The position numbers and the translations under genes were made by a program. DNA of 64,000 bases, taken from positions 310,001 through 374,000 of the forward strand of contig CAWBNH010000006.1 in assembly GCA_963790085.1 (NCBI GenBank), in the 5' to 3' direction. Positions 9,383-16,929 of this stretch are shown here, one piece after another. Under the pieces are notes generated by a model. That model ran no database searches. It saw nothing but the letters and a program-made list of their open reading frames with translations, and had not been told where the DNA came from. The stretch's first letter is position 1; each line of letters opens with the position of its first letter. This stretch comes from CAXMST01 sp963790085 (GTDB lineage: Bacteria > Actinomycetota > Thermoleophilia > Solirubrobacterales > 70-9).

Positions 9383-9418
9383 GTTCGCAAAGAGCGCCCG
9401 TTTTCACCGGAATTTCAC

Positions 9419-9446
9419 TTGCGCGCCCCGGATCGGCGGCTACGAT
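9419..9446 (+). promoter_or_regulatory. Candidate sigma70-type promoter of the FHA gene
   Basis: TTGCGC at 9419-9424 and TACGAT at 9441-9446 are 16 bases apart. Transcription would start about at 9452-9454, on top of an in-frame GTG (9452) and just before the ATG (9458), so the FHA mRNA would be leaderless or nearly so. Confidence 0.45.
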
Positions 9447-9457
9447 ACTTAGTGACG

Positions 9458-9772
9458 ATGATTGCTAGCCAATCCATCGGGACGCCGGCATTGATCCGCG
9501 ACGGTGCGGCGCCGCAGGCGCCGATCGAGATCCCGCTCGGCTGGAGCAGGGTCGGACGCAGCCCGATGGCGGAGATCCGGCTCAACCACCCGAGCGTCTC
9601 CCGGCGACACGCGATGATGGTGCGGACCGAGGACGGGCGGCTGCGGGTGATCGACGACCGCAGCCTTACCGGCGTCTACCTGAACGGCAAGCGGGTCCGC
9701 TGGGGGGAGCTCGCCGACGGCGATCAGCTCTCGGTCGGAGAGATCAGCTTCACGGTCCGCCGGCCCGACTAG
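9458..9772 (+). CDS. FHA-domain phosphothreonine-binding protein
   Basis: A protein of 104 residues that is almost entirely one FHA domain: GRSPMAEIRLNHPSVSRRHAMM carries the conserved GR, S and RH residues that contact phosphothreonine, and TGVYLNGKRV supplies the NG turn. Such stand-alone FHA proteins read the output of Ser/Thr protein kinases; no kinase is encoded in the window. ATG at 9458 and GTG at 9452 are both possible starts, and the promoter position slightly favours the GTG. The stop is TAG at 9770. Confidence 0.88.
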   Translation: MIASQSIGTPALIRDGAAPQAPIEIPLGWSRVGRSPMAEIRLNHPSVSRRHAMMVRTEDGRLRVIDDRSLTGVYLNGKRVRWGELADGDQLSVGEISFTVRRPD

Positions 9773-9823
9773 GCCACGGCCTGACTCCCGACGCGCAGCG
9801 CGCCCGACCGGCTGGGCGGCCTC

Positions 9824-9829
9824 TATAGT
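9824..9829 (+). promoter_or_regulatory. -10-like TATAGT before a leader mini-ORF
   Basis: TATAGT is followed by six bases and then GTG at 9836, the first codon of a 15-codon mini-ORF. The spacing is the same as at the other leaderless-looking starts in this window. Confidence 0.45.
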
Positions 9830-9835
9830 CGCGGC

Positions 9836-9883
9836 GTGGCCAGCGCCAGCATCCAACCCCAGGGGCCCCTCCAGTGTCGGTGA
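9836..9883 (+). CDS. Possible 15-codon leader ORF coupled to the ParA-like gene
   Basis: The frame runs GTG, then ASASIQPQGPLQCR, then TGA at 9881-9883. The TGA overlaps a GTG at 9880 (shared bases GTGA), which is an in-frame start for the ParA-like protein. With TATAGT six bases ahead of its GTG, the mini-ORF would be translated from a leaderless mRNA and would deliver ribosomes to the ParA start, which lacks a good Shine-Dalgarno sequence. The peptide has no recognisable features. This is inference from layout; the GTG at 9836 could equally be chance. Confidence 0.35.
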   Translation: MASASIQPQGPLQCR

Positions 9884-10704
9884 CGATCTCGGTGCTCTCC
9901 CAGAAGGGCGGCACCGGCAAGACGACGACCGTGCGCAGCGTCGCCGACGTCCTCACCCGCCTCGGGCTCGACGTCCTGTCGGTGGACGCCGACCCACAGG
10001 GCAACCTCTCCGACTACTTCGACGTCGATCCGAGCGCCCAGCCGACGCTCGGCGAGGTGCTCGCGGGCCAGGCCGAGGCCGCCGATGCGATCCACGGCCC
10101 GATGATCCCAGCGAACCTCGGCCTCGCCGAGGCCGAGCTGGTGCTGGCGGGCAAGATCGGCCGCGAGGTGACGATGCGCAACGCGCTCCGCGACGTCAAG
10201 CACGACTACGACGTCGTCCTGATCGACTGCCCCCCGACCCTGGGCCTGCTGACGGTCAACGCCCTGGTCGCGTCCACGCACGCGATCCTCTCCACCCAGG
10301 CCCAGCACTTCTCGCTCCAGGGAGTCGAGCAGGCGGTCGAGATCTTCAACCTCGCGCGCGACACCCTGAACCCGGATCTGGAGCTGCTCGGCGTCGTCCT
10401 CAACATCGCCAACATGCGAACCCGTCACGCCCGCCAGACGCTCGAGGCGCTCGACGAGCGCTTCCCCGAGAAGGTCTTCGACACGGTCATCCGCCAATCG
10501 ATCGCCTACGCGGAGTCCGCCGAGCGCGCGGTCCCGATCCTCGACTACAGGCCGGACCGCGGCTGCGACTACCTGGCGCTGACCGCCGAGATCGTCGCCC
10601 GGCTGGGGATGCCGGAGAGGCTCGCGAGCCTCGAGCAGATCCGCCGCGAGGCGCTGCCCCCCAGCGTCGTCGAGCAGACCGAGCCGATCGGCACTCTGGT
10701 CTGA
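9880..10704 (+). CDS. ParA/Soj-family partition-type ATPase
   Basis: A protein of 274 residues with the deviant Walker A box QKGGTGKTTT (signature lysine before GG), switch I region DADPQGNLSDYF and Walker B VVLIDCPPTLG. Members form ATP-dependent dimers on DNA and position chromosomes, plasmids or protein complexes. GTG at 9880 places the P-loop nine residues in and overlaps the mini-ORF stop; GTG at 9874 would add two residues. No ParB or parS site is seen beside it, so it is probably an orphan ParA and not the chromosomal Soj. A palindrome lies 54 bases after its stop. The nearest upstream gene encodes an FHA protein. Confidence 0.9.
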   Translation: MTISVLSQKGGTGKTTTVRSVADVLTRLGLDVLSVDADPQGNLSDYFDVDPSAQPTLGEVLAGQAEAADAIHGPMIPANLGLAEAELVLAGKIGREVTMRNALRDVKHDYDVVLIDCPPTLGLLTVNALVASTHAILSTQAQHFSLQGVEQAVEIFNLARDTLNPDLELLGVVLNIANMRTRHARQTLEALDERFPEKVFDTVIRQSIAYAESAERAVPILDYRPDRGCDYLALTAEIVARLGMPERLASLEQIRREALPPSVVEQTEPIGTLV

Positions 10705-10757
10705 GCCCCGGCCTCGGCTGAGCCTCGCTCCGGCTCCGTCGGCCCCCGTCGAACGAG

Positions 10758-10794
10758 TGTCAAGTTCTCCCGCATAGTCAGGGGGAACTCGACA
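10758..10794. repeat. Imperfect inverted repeat between ParA and MscS genes
   Basis: TGTCAAGTTCTCCC and GGGGGAACTCGACA are inverted copies matching at 12 of 14 positions around a 9-base centre that contains CATAGT. There is no T-run after it, so it is not a typical terminator. It could be an operator for the MscS gene, a partition-like site for the ParA protein, or a relic. Confidence 0.5.
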
Positions 10795-10897
10795 GTCGCC
10801 GGTCGCGCGGCCGCAGCCTCGCAGTTGCTCCTTGTCTAACTTCTGCTGGACGCGCTCGGACCCGGGCGGACTGCCGCAGCTGAGAAGGAGGCACGAG

Positions 10898-11917
10898 ACG
10901 GCCACAGAGCAGCCAGAGGATCCCGACGTCGACGGACCTGAGCGGGGCGTGGCGGCGAGCGAGCGGGCGCGCCAGCGGGCGGCGGCGGTCCGGCGGCGCA
11001 CCGCGCGCGCCTTCGACACCAAGACCGAGCTCTGGCGAGAGGCGGGCCTGGGCGCCGAGATCAGGGAGGCCGAAGCACGCAGGGCGACGGGCGAGGCCGT
11101 GCTGCTGCTGCTCCTGCTCACCGCCGTCCTTGTCGCCTTCGCCTTCCGCAACGACCTCTTTCCGGGCGCCGGCAAGCCGATTCGCTACGCCACCGCGGTC
11201 CTGCTGATCGTCATCGGCTGGGGCCTGGCGCGGACGATCGCCAGGGGCATCGCACCGCGGCTGATGCGGAGGATGGACCCGGCGACCGCGGGCTCGGTCG
11301 GCTTCGTGATCCGGCTGCTGACGATCTTTGTCGTCGTCCTCGCGTCGCTTGCGATCGCCGGCGTCAAGCCGGCGGCGCTCGTGCTCGGCGGCGCCTTCAC
11401 CGCCGTCATTCTCGGGCTCGCCGCCCAGCAGACGCTCGGCAACGTGATCGCCGGGGCGGTTCTGCTCAGCGCCCGGCCGTTCCGGGTCGCCGACCGCCTC
11501 CGCGTCCAGGGGACCGGGATCGACGTCGAGGGCACCGTCGCCTCGCTCGGGCTCTTCTACACGGTCCTGGTCAGCGGCGGCGACCGGATCCTGATTCCGA
11601 ACAGCGTGCTGATGACCGTCGCCGTGATGCCGCTCAGGGAGCCGCAGGCGGTGCGGGTCACGGCGCGCTTCGAGGCGGACGTCACGCCGGCGCTGCTGCA
11701 GGGCGTCCTCGAGGAGCGCATCTCGGTCGGCCTGGTCCGCCGGCCGGAGGTCGAGCTCGGCGAGATCGCGGCCGACGGGACCTCGAGCTTCGAGATCACC
11801 GTGACGCCCGATCGCTCCGCCGACGGGGCACAGCTCGCCGAGGACGTCCTCGGGGCGATCCAGGGCCTGGGCGGCGAGGGCGACACCGACCCGCGCGGGG
11901 AGCCCGCGGTCGGCTAG
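10898..11917 (+). CDS. MscS-family mechanosensitive channel
   Basis: A protein of about 339 residues. A charged cytoplasmic N-terminus is followed by three membrane segments (LLLLLLTAVLVAFAF, TAVLLIVIGWGLART, FVIRLLTIFVVVLASLAIA), then the pore helix with glycine/alanine packing (LVLGGAFTAVILGLAAQQTLGNVIAGAVLL) and the MscS beta domain (PFRVADRLRVQGTGIDVEG). It should release solutes on hypo-osmotic shock. The start is unusual: AGAAGGAGG at 10883-10891 is a near-perfect ribosome binding site, but the in-frame codon at the right distance is ACG (10898). The alternatives are GTG at 10949, without a binding site, and TTG at 10832, whose added residues look random. The stop shares bases with that of the convergent thrB. 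Confidence 0.85.
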   Translation, partial: TATEQPEDPDVDGPERGVAASERARQRAAAVRRRTARAFDTKTELWREAGLGAEIREAEARRATGEAVLLLLLLTAVLVAFAFRNDLFPGAGKPIRYATAVLLIVIGWGLARTIARGIAPRLMRRMDPATAGSVGFVIRLLTIFVVVLASLAIAGVKPAALVLGGAFTAVILGLAAQQTLGNVIAGAVLLSARPFRVADRLRVQGTGIDVEGTVASLGLFYTVLVSGGDRILIPNSVLMTVAVMPLREPQAVRVTARFEADVTPALLQGVLEERISVGLVRRPEVELGEIAADGTSSFEITVTPDRSADGAQLAEDVLGAIQGLGGEGDTDPRGEPAVG

Positions 11918-12861
11918 AGCTCGACCGCGGCGCCGAAGGGGCTGAACGGGACCCGGGAGACCTGCGCCCAGTCGCCGGCGACGGCGGCGAGATCGTTGCT
12001 CAGGTCGGAGCTCGACTGCCAGTAGCTCCAGACGAGCACGGTCGGGCCGGCGCCGGAGATCGTCGCCCCGAGGGCGCCGAGGTCGCGGGCGGCCTCGACG
12101 ACCTCCATCGAGCGCTCGTAGAGCGGGCGCCGGTGGGGCTGATGCAGGCGGTCGGAGAGGCCGCGCTCGATCAGGGTCAGGTCCGAGCGCTCGATCCCGA
12201 GGACCAGGTGCGAGGCGGCGGCGACGTTGTGGGCGGCGTCGGCGATCGGCACCTCGGCCGGCATCGCCGCCCGCGCCGCCTCGGTCGGGACCTGCTCGGC
12301 CGGGATCACGACCAGCGTCTCCACCCCCTCGGGCGGCGCCAGCCGGGCGGGCACCGGAACCCGCGCGGGCGCCGGGGCGCCGGCCGCGATCTCAACCGGA
12401 TCGGGTGGCGTCTCACGGAAGGGCGCCCCCGGGGGCGAGCAGACGGTGATCCCGCCGTAGAGCGCTGCGGCGACGTTGTCGGGGTGACCCTCGAGCGCGC
12501 AGGCATGAGCGAACAGGTCCTCGCGGGAGTTGCCGAGCTCGAACAGGTGGTCGGCGGCCATCAGGCCGGCGAGGGCCGCGGCGGCGCTGGAGCCGAGCCC
12601 GCGGGCGATCGGGATCTCGTTGCCCACGACCTCGAACCGGAGCCCGTCGGCCGGGTGCAGGCGCTCGAACGAGCTGACGATCAGGTTGCTGCGATCGGCG
12701 GGGAGCCCCTCCCCGCCGGGCTCGATCGAGAACTCCCCGTCCGGGCTCTCGCTGACCTCGAGCTCGAGGAACAGCGACAGCGCCGCCCCGAGCACGTCAT
12801 ACCCGGGGCCGAGGTTTCCCGAGGATGCGGGGACGCGGACCAGCCGGCGGCGGGAGGTCAC
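11914..12861 (-). CDS. thrB: Homoserine kinase
   Basis: A protein of 315 residues of the GHMP kinase family, phosphorylating homoserine on the way to threonine. It has the N-terminal VRVPASSGNLGPGYDVLG, the ATP-binding glycine/serine loop PIARGLGSSAAAALAG and the C-terminal ALGATISGAGPTVLVW. GTG at 12861 overlaps the stop of the redoxin gene as GTGA, making it the last gene of a three-gene operon with two thiol-fold proteins. Its TAG is palindromically shared (CTAG, 11914-11917) with the convergent MscS gene. No thrC or hom is nearby. Confidence 0.95.
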   Translation of the reverse strand: MTSRRRLVRVPASSGNLGPGYDVLGAALSLFLELEVSESPDGEFSIEPGGEGLPADRSNLIVSSFERLHPADGLRFEVVGNEIPIARGLGSSAAAALAGLMAADHLFELGNSREDLFAHACALEGHPDNVAAALYGGITVCSPPGAPFRETPPDPVEIAAGAPAPARVPVPARLAPPEGVETLVVIPAEQVPTEAARAAMPAEVPIADAAHNVAAASHLVLGIERSDLTLIERGLSDRLHQPHRRPLYERSMEVVEAARDLGALGATISGAGPTVLVWSYWQSSSDLSNDLAAVAGDWAQVSRVPFSPFGAAVEL

Positions 12862-13397
12862 TGACGCCACTTGATCGAGCAGCCGATCGGCTGCGTCAGG
12901 CGCGGATCGGGCTGCTCGCCGGCGAGCACGGCAGTGAGCGCGTCCCGCAGCCACCCGGCCGCCAGCTCGGGCCGCTCGTGGTCTGGATCGGGGGCGCCCC
13001 GGTAGGCGAGCCGCAGATCGGGGTCGAGGACGAAGACGTCGGGGGTGGTTCGCGCGCCCCAGGCGCGGGCCGCCGACTGATCGGCGTCGTGCAGGTAGGG
13101 GACCGGCCAGCCCTCGGCCCGATGCCGATCGCGCATCGCCTCGAGCGAGTCCGCGGGGTAGCGCTGGGCGTCGTTGGAGTTGACCATCAGCAGGCCGACG
13201 CCGGCCTCGGCGTAGTCACGCGCGACATCGAGCAGGCGATCGTGCCAGGCGAGCGCGTAGGGACAGTGGTTGCAGGTCCAGACGACCACCGTCGCCGGCG
13301 CGTCGCCGGGGTTCGGCAGGGTGTGCATGGCCCCGTCCGTGTCGGGAAGCTCCAGCGGCGGCGCCGGATCGCCGATCGCGAGCCCATCTGCGTTCAC
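12858..13397 (-). CDS. Thioredoxin-fold redoxin (AhpC/TSA-like)
   Basis: A protein of 179 residues with a redoxin core: DPAPPLELPDTDG, then VVVWTCNHCPYALAW, whose CNHC is a CxxC redox site, then ARTTPDVFVLDPDLRLAYRG, with the cis-proline before the TPDVF strand. Family members act as thiol peroxidase-like or thioredoxin-like reductants; there is no signal peptide, so it should be cytoplasmic. Translation starts at GTG 13397, overlapping the upstream stop as GTGA and preceded by AAAGGAGC. Its own TGA overlaps thrB. A C-terminal cysteine (PIGCSIKW) may be a further redox residue. Confidence 0.85.
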   Translation of the reverse strand: MNADGLAIGDPAPPLELPDTDGAMHTLPNPGDAPATVVVWTCNHCPYALAWHDRLLDVARDYAEAGVGLLMVNSNDAQRYPADSLEAMRDRHRAEGWPVPYLHDADQSAARAWGARTTPDVFVLDPDLRLAYRGAPDPDHERPELAAGWLRDALTAVLAGEQPDPRLTQPIGCSIKWRQ

Positions 13398-13744
13398 CTG
13401 CTGCTCCTTTCGATCCCCTGCCTGAGCGCGTCGCGGATGTCGGCCGGGTCGGGGATCGCCGAGATCCGCCCGTCGCGCAGTCTGTAGACGCGGCAGGTTA
13501 GCCCGGTGGCGGTCTCAGCCGGCGCCTGGATATCGCGGCCCTCGACCCGGATCGTCGGTGAGCCGACGAACCGCTCGGCGTCGGCGTCCTCGTCGGTCTC
13601 GACCTCGTGCACGACGACCGCCGCGGGATCCAGCCCGACGGCCTCCATCGCCGCCCGCAAGCGCTCGAGTGCCTGCTCCCAGGAGGGACAGCCACGCCAC
13701 CAGAGCAGCTCGACCGAGGGGCTCGGGGAGGGTTCGTCGACCAC
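13394..13744 (-). CDS. Small thioredoxin-like protein with single cysteine
   Basis: A protein of 116 residues. VELLWWRGCPSWEQALERLRAAM is a thioredoxin-fold opening with one cysteine (GCPSW) where CxxC would normally sit, and FVGSPTIRVEGRDI gives the cis-proline loop. A second cysteine occurs later in GLTCRVYRLRDG. Proteins of this type are often labelled thioredoxin-like or alkylmercury-lyase-like in actinobacteria; no activity can be assigned here. GTG at 13744 is chosen because TACTCT lies exactly six bases upstream. It is the first gene of the operon that continues with the redoxin and thrB. Confidence 0.7.
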   Translation of the reverse strand: MVDEPSPSPSVELLWWRGCPSWEQALERLRAAMEAVGLDPAAVVVHEVETDEDADAERFVGSPTIRVEGRDIQAPAETATGLTCRVYRLRDGRISAIPDPADIRDALRQGIERSSR

Positions 13745-13750
13745 GGCGCG

Positions 13751-13756
13751 AGAGTA
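13751..13756 (-). promoter_or_regulatory. -10-like TACTCT of the thiol/redoxin/thrB operon
   Basis: On the minus strand TACTCT is followed by cgcgcc and then GTG at 13744, so the operon mRNA would be leaderless. Confidence 0.45.
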
Positions 13757-13778
13757 GTGCAGCGCCCGGCCTGCCGGC

Positions 13779-14771
13779 CTACCAGTCGCCGGAGGCGAGG
13801 CGCTCGGCGCCGCCGGCGATGCCGTGAGCGAAGACACCCCTCGCGGGGACCTCGGCGCCGGGCAGCAGCACGCCCGCCCGCAGCCGGGCACCGGCGCCGA
13901 TCCGCGAGCCCGCACCGACGATCAGCGGCCCGACCAGGTTCGCCCCGGGCCCGATCTCCACGTCGCTGCCGATCAACACCGGCCCGCTGACCTCGACCTC
14001 GCCCGCGAGCGTCGTCTCGCCCTCGAGCAGCTCGCCGACCGGATCGACAGCCACGCGGCCCCCGAGCGCGTCGAGATTGCCGGTCACGTACTCGGGCAGC
14101 GTCCCGATGTCGTTCCAGTAGCGGTCGATGCGGTGGACGTGGAAGGGCACGTCATGGGCGAGCAGTGCCGGGAAGACGTCGGTAGCGAAGTCGAGCGGGT
14201 CGCCGTCGGGGAAGTAGTCGAAGACCTCCGGGCTGAAGGCGTAGATCATGCAGTTGACGAGGTCCGAGAGCGCCTCGGCCGGGTCCGGCTTCTCCTGAAA
14301 GCCCTGCACGCGCCCCTCGCCGTCGGTGACGATCACCCCGTACTGGCTGACGTCAGCCACCTGCTTGACGGCGAGCGTCGCGACGCCGCCGTTGGCGCGG
14401 TGGGCGGCGACGAGGTCGGCGAGGTCGACATCGGTGAGGGCGTCGCCGGCGAGCACCACGAACGCATCATCGCCGCCGCCGGCGAGGAACTCGGCGACCC
14501 CGCGCACCCCGCCGGCCGTGCCGAGCAGCTCCTCCTCGTACCGGTAGCTGAGCTCGACTCCATACTCGGAGCCGTCCCCGACGCAGGCCTTGACCGTCTC
14601 GGGGAACCAGTGGAGGTTGGCGATCACCTGGTCGAATCCGTGGCTCGACAGCAGCTGCACCAGGTGAGCGGCGATCGGTCGATTGCAGACCGGGACGACC
14701 GGCTTTGGGATCTCCCAGGTGATCGGGCGCAGCCTCGTGCCGAGCCCCGCTGCCATGACCATCGCTCTCAT
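13779..14771 (-). CDS. Sugar-nucleotide pyrophosphorylase with left-handed beta-helix tail
   Basis: A protein of 330 residues. The N-terminus MVMAAGLGTRLRPITWEIPKP is the nucleotide-binding signature (GxGTRLxP...PKP) of NTP:sugar-1-phosphate transferases; VVLAGDALTDVDL supplies the metal-binding aspartates and FQEKPDPAE the sugar-binding region. The last 80 residues contain hexapeptide-like repeats (VLIGSDVEIGPGANLVGPLIVG). It probably makes GDP-mannose or a dTDP/UDP-glucose for surface polysaccharide. It is one of two such enzymes in this minus-strand block and follows the isomerase gene by 16 bases. Confidence 0.85.
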   Translation of the reverse strand: MRAMVMAAGLGTRLRPITWEIPKPVVPVCNRPIAAHLVQLLSSHGFDQVIANLHWFPETVKACVGDGSEYGVELSYRYEEELLGTAGGVRGVAEFLAGGGDDAFVVLAGDALTDVDLADLVAAHRANGGVATLAVKQVADVSQYGVIVTDGEGRVQGFQEKPDPAEALSDLVNCMIYAFSPEVFDYFPDGDPLDFATDVFPALLAHDVPFHVHRIDRYWNDIGTLPEYVTGNLDALGGRVAVDPVGELLEGETTLAGEVEVSGPVLIGSDVEIGPGANLVGPLIVGAGSRIGAGARLRAGVLLPGAEVPARGVFAHGIAGGAERLASGDW

Positions 14772-14787
14772 CTCGGCAGCAGGTTAG

Positions 14788-15807
14788 TCAGGGCCGGCCC
14801 AACTGGTCCTTGAGCCTCTCGATCACGGCCACCGGGGTCGGGTCCACTCCTCCCCGCGCCGCGAGCTCCAGCGAGAGCAGGTCACCGAGCATCACCGCCC
14901 AAAGCAGGCGCTCGGTCCGGGTCTCGCCCTCGGTGTGCAGCCGGATCACGCTCTTGGCGTTCGGGGCGATCAGCTCGGCGGTCAACTCGGCCCGCTGGTG
15001 CTCCCGCGGTGGCTGATCCTCGTCCCCGAGGAAGATCGCCGAGTAGGCGGCGTCCGCTCCCGCCCAGCCGACGATCTCGTTGTGGTCCAGCTCGGGCAGG
15101 ACGTGGTCGAAGCAGGGCAACTTCGCGTTCTCGTTGATCTGACACTTCCAGCGGTAGGCGACGGGTGCGGTGAGGCCGCAGCCGTAGACCAGCGGCACCG
15201 ACCCCGAGACCGCATCGGCGAGCTCCGCGGCCCTGTTCAGCAACGAGTCGCGGGCGGCCTCGAGGTGGGCGGCGGAGCTGTCGATCTCCATCCGGATCGT
15301 GGGGCCGACACCGACCGCGGCGGCAACCTCGGCCGCGATCGCGAACGTGTACCCAACGGCGGCCCGCGGCTGCAGCCCGGCGGGCATCCCGACCACCGGG
15401 ACGCCGTCGGCGCGAGCAGCCTCGGCCAGGACGCCGCCCGTCGTGGCGACGATCCGCTTCGCCCCAACCGCCTCGGCGGCCGCGTAGCAGGCGATCGTCT
15501 CCTCGGTGTTGCCCGAGTAGCTCGAGCAGAAGATCGCGCAGTCGGGCGGGGTCCATGACGGGACCCCGTAGCCGCGGACGACGTCCAGCGGCCTGCCGAG
15601 GCGGCCACCGAGGGCGGCCGCGGCGAGGTCGCCGCCGATCGCCGACCCGCCCATGCCGCAGACGACGAGGCCGACCGACTCGACCGGCTCGATCTTCGCC
15701 GACGAGAAACGCCAGAGCGCGTCGCGCAGATGCTCGGGCAGCGCCATCGTCGCGCCGTACTGGTCGCCCGAGTCGAGCTCCGCCAGACGCTGCCCCAGGT
15801 CGCTCAT
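14788..15807 (-). CDS. Bifunctional phosphoglucose/phosphomannose isomerase
   Basis: A protein of 339 residues with a double-SIS fold. VVCGMGGSAIGGDLAAAAL and FCSSYSGNTEETIACY are the phosphosugar-binding loops of the archaeal/actinobacterial PGI/PMI family, which interconverts glucose-6-phosphate, fructose-6-phosphate and mannose-6-phosphate. PCFDHVLPELDHNEIVGW carries the conserved histidine/glutamate of the active site. ATG at 15807 overlaps the stop of the upstream nucleotidyltransferase as ATGA. Together with both nucleotidyltransferases it would supply hexose-phosphates for GDP-mannose or UDP-glucose. Confidence 0.9.
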   Translation of the reverse strand: MSDLGQRLAELDSGDQYGATMALPEHLRDALWRFSSAKIEPVESVGLVVCGMGGSAIGGDLAAAALGGRLGRPLDVVRGYGVPSWTPPDCAIFCSSYSGNTEETIACYAAAEAVGAKRIVATTGGVLAEAARADGVPVVGMPAGLQPRAAVGYTFAIAAEVAAAVGVGPTIRMEIDSSAAHLEAARDSLLNRAAELADAVSGSVPLVYGCGLTAPVAYRWKCQINENAKLPCFDHVLPELDHNEIVGWAGADAAYSAIFLGDEDQPPREHQRAELTAELIAPNAKSVIRLHTEGETRTERLLWAVMLGDLLSLELAARGGVDPTPVAVIERLKDQLGRP

Positions 15808-16889
15808 GCGGTCTCACCCGGTCCCACCCTGGCGCCGGCGCCGAGTGCCGCGGAGGCGGAGATCGTCGCGCCCTCACCGATCACCGAGCCCTCGGGGACC
15901 GAGGCCCCCTCCTCAACGGCTACGCCGGCCGAGAGAATCGCCCCGACGACCGTGGCACCGGCACCGATCGTGCAGCGGCCGTGCAGAGCCGAACCCTCGA
16001 TCCGCGCGCGCTCGCCGATCGTGGTGCCGGGGCCCACCACCGCGCGGGGGCCAACCGTGGCGCCGGCCGCGAGGGCGGCGCCGGACTCGACGAAGGCCGG
16101 GCCGATGATCTCGGCGCCGTCGCTGATCTCCGCCCCGGCATCGACGTAGACGCCGTCGCCGTCGACCATCTTCCCCGGCTCGGTCTCCACCCGGCGCTCG
16201 AGGATGTCCCAGCAGGCATCCAGGTACCGGGCCGGAGTCCCGATGTCCATCCAATAGCCCTCGAGTCGCCGCGCGTAGAGGCCGGCGCCGACCAACTGCG
16301 GGAAGACCTCGCGCTCGATCGAGACGTCCTGATCGGGTGGGACCAGGTCGAGGACCTCCTTCTCGAGCATGTAGGCACCGGCCGAGATCTCGTCGGTGTC
16401 GACCTCGTCGGGATCGGGCTTCTCGACGAACTCGATCACCTCGCCGTCCTGCCGCCGCCGGACCAGTCCATAGGCGGTCGTGTCGGCGACCGGGTAGAGC
16501 GCCAGCGTCGCCCTGGCGCCGCTGCTCTCGTGCCGCTCGCGCAGCTTGGTCAGGTCGAGGTCGGTGAGCGAGTCGCCGTTGAGCGCGAAGAAGCGGTCCT
16601 CGAGCAGGTCCTCGGCGAACTTGATCGCGCCGGCGGTTCCGCGCGGCTCCGGCTCCTCGACGTAGCGGATTCTCGGGCCGCCGGCCCCGCCCTCACCGAG
16701 GGTCTCGCGCAGCTTGTCGGGCAGGAACCCGCAGGCCATGACGATCTCGTCGACCCCGTGCCGGGCGAGCCAATCGACCATGTAGCGCATGAATGGACGA
16801 TCGACGAGCGGGATCACCGGCTTCGGCAGCGTCAACGTCACCGGACGCAGCCTGGTTCCGTGCCCTCCGACGAGGATCAGCGCCTGCAA
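15804..16889 (-). CDS. NDP-sugar pyrophosphorylase (mannose-1-phosphate guanylyltransferase-like)
   Basis: A protein of 361 residues: ALILVGGHGTRLRPVTLTLPKP for nucleotide binding, FFALNGDSLTDLDL for the metal site, FVEKPDPDEVD for the sugar site and an extended hexapeptide-repeat helix at the C-terminus (ARIEGSALHGRCTIGAGA). TTG at 16889, with GGAGGG just upstream, is chosen; a far longer open frame toward 17408 would run into the UDP-glucose dehydrogenase gene in another frame and is rejected. It is about 30 percent similar by eye to the other pyrophosphorylase in this block, so the two may make different activated sugars. Confidence 0.87.
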   Translation of the reverse strand: MQALILVGGHGTRLRPVTLTLPKPVIPLVDRPFMRYMVDWLARHGVDEIVMACGFLPDKLRETLGEGGAGGPRIRYVEEPEPRGTAGAIKFAEDLLEDRFFALNGDSLTDLDLTKLRERHESSGARATLALYPVADTTAYGLVRRRQDGEVIEFVEKPDPDEVDTDEISAGAYMLEKEVLDLVPPDQDVSIEREVFPQLVGAGLYARRLEGYWMDIGTPARYLDACWDILERRVETEPGKMVDGDGVYVDAGAEISDGAEIIGPAFVESGAALAAGATVGPRAVVGPGTTIGERARIEGSALHGRCTIGAGATVVGAILSAGVAVEEGASVPEGSVIGEGATISASAALGAGARVGPGETA

Positions 16890-16929
16890 GCTCCCTCCTC
16901 GGCTCGGCTCTCGGGAGACGCTCTCCGCA

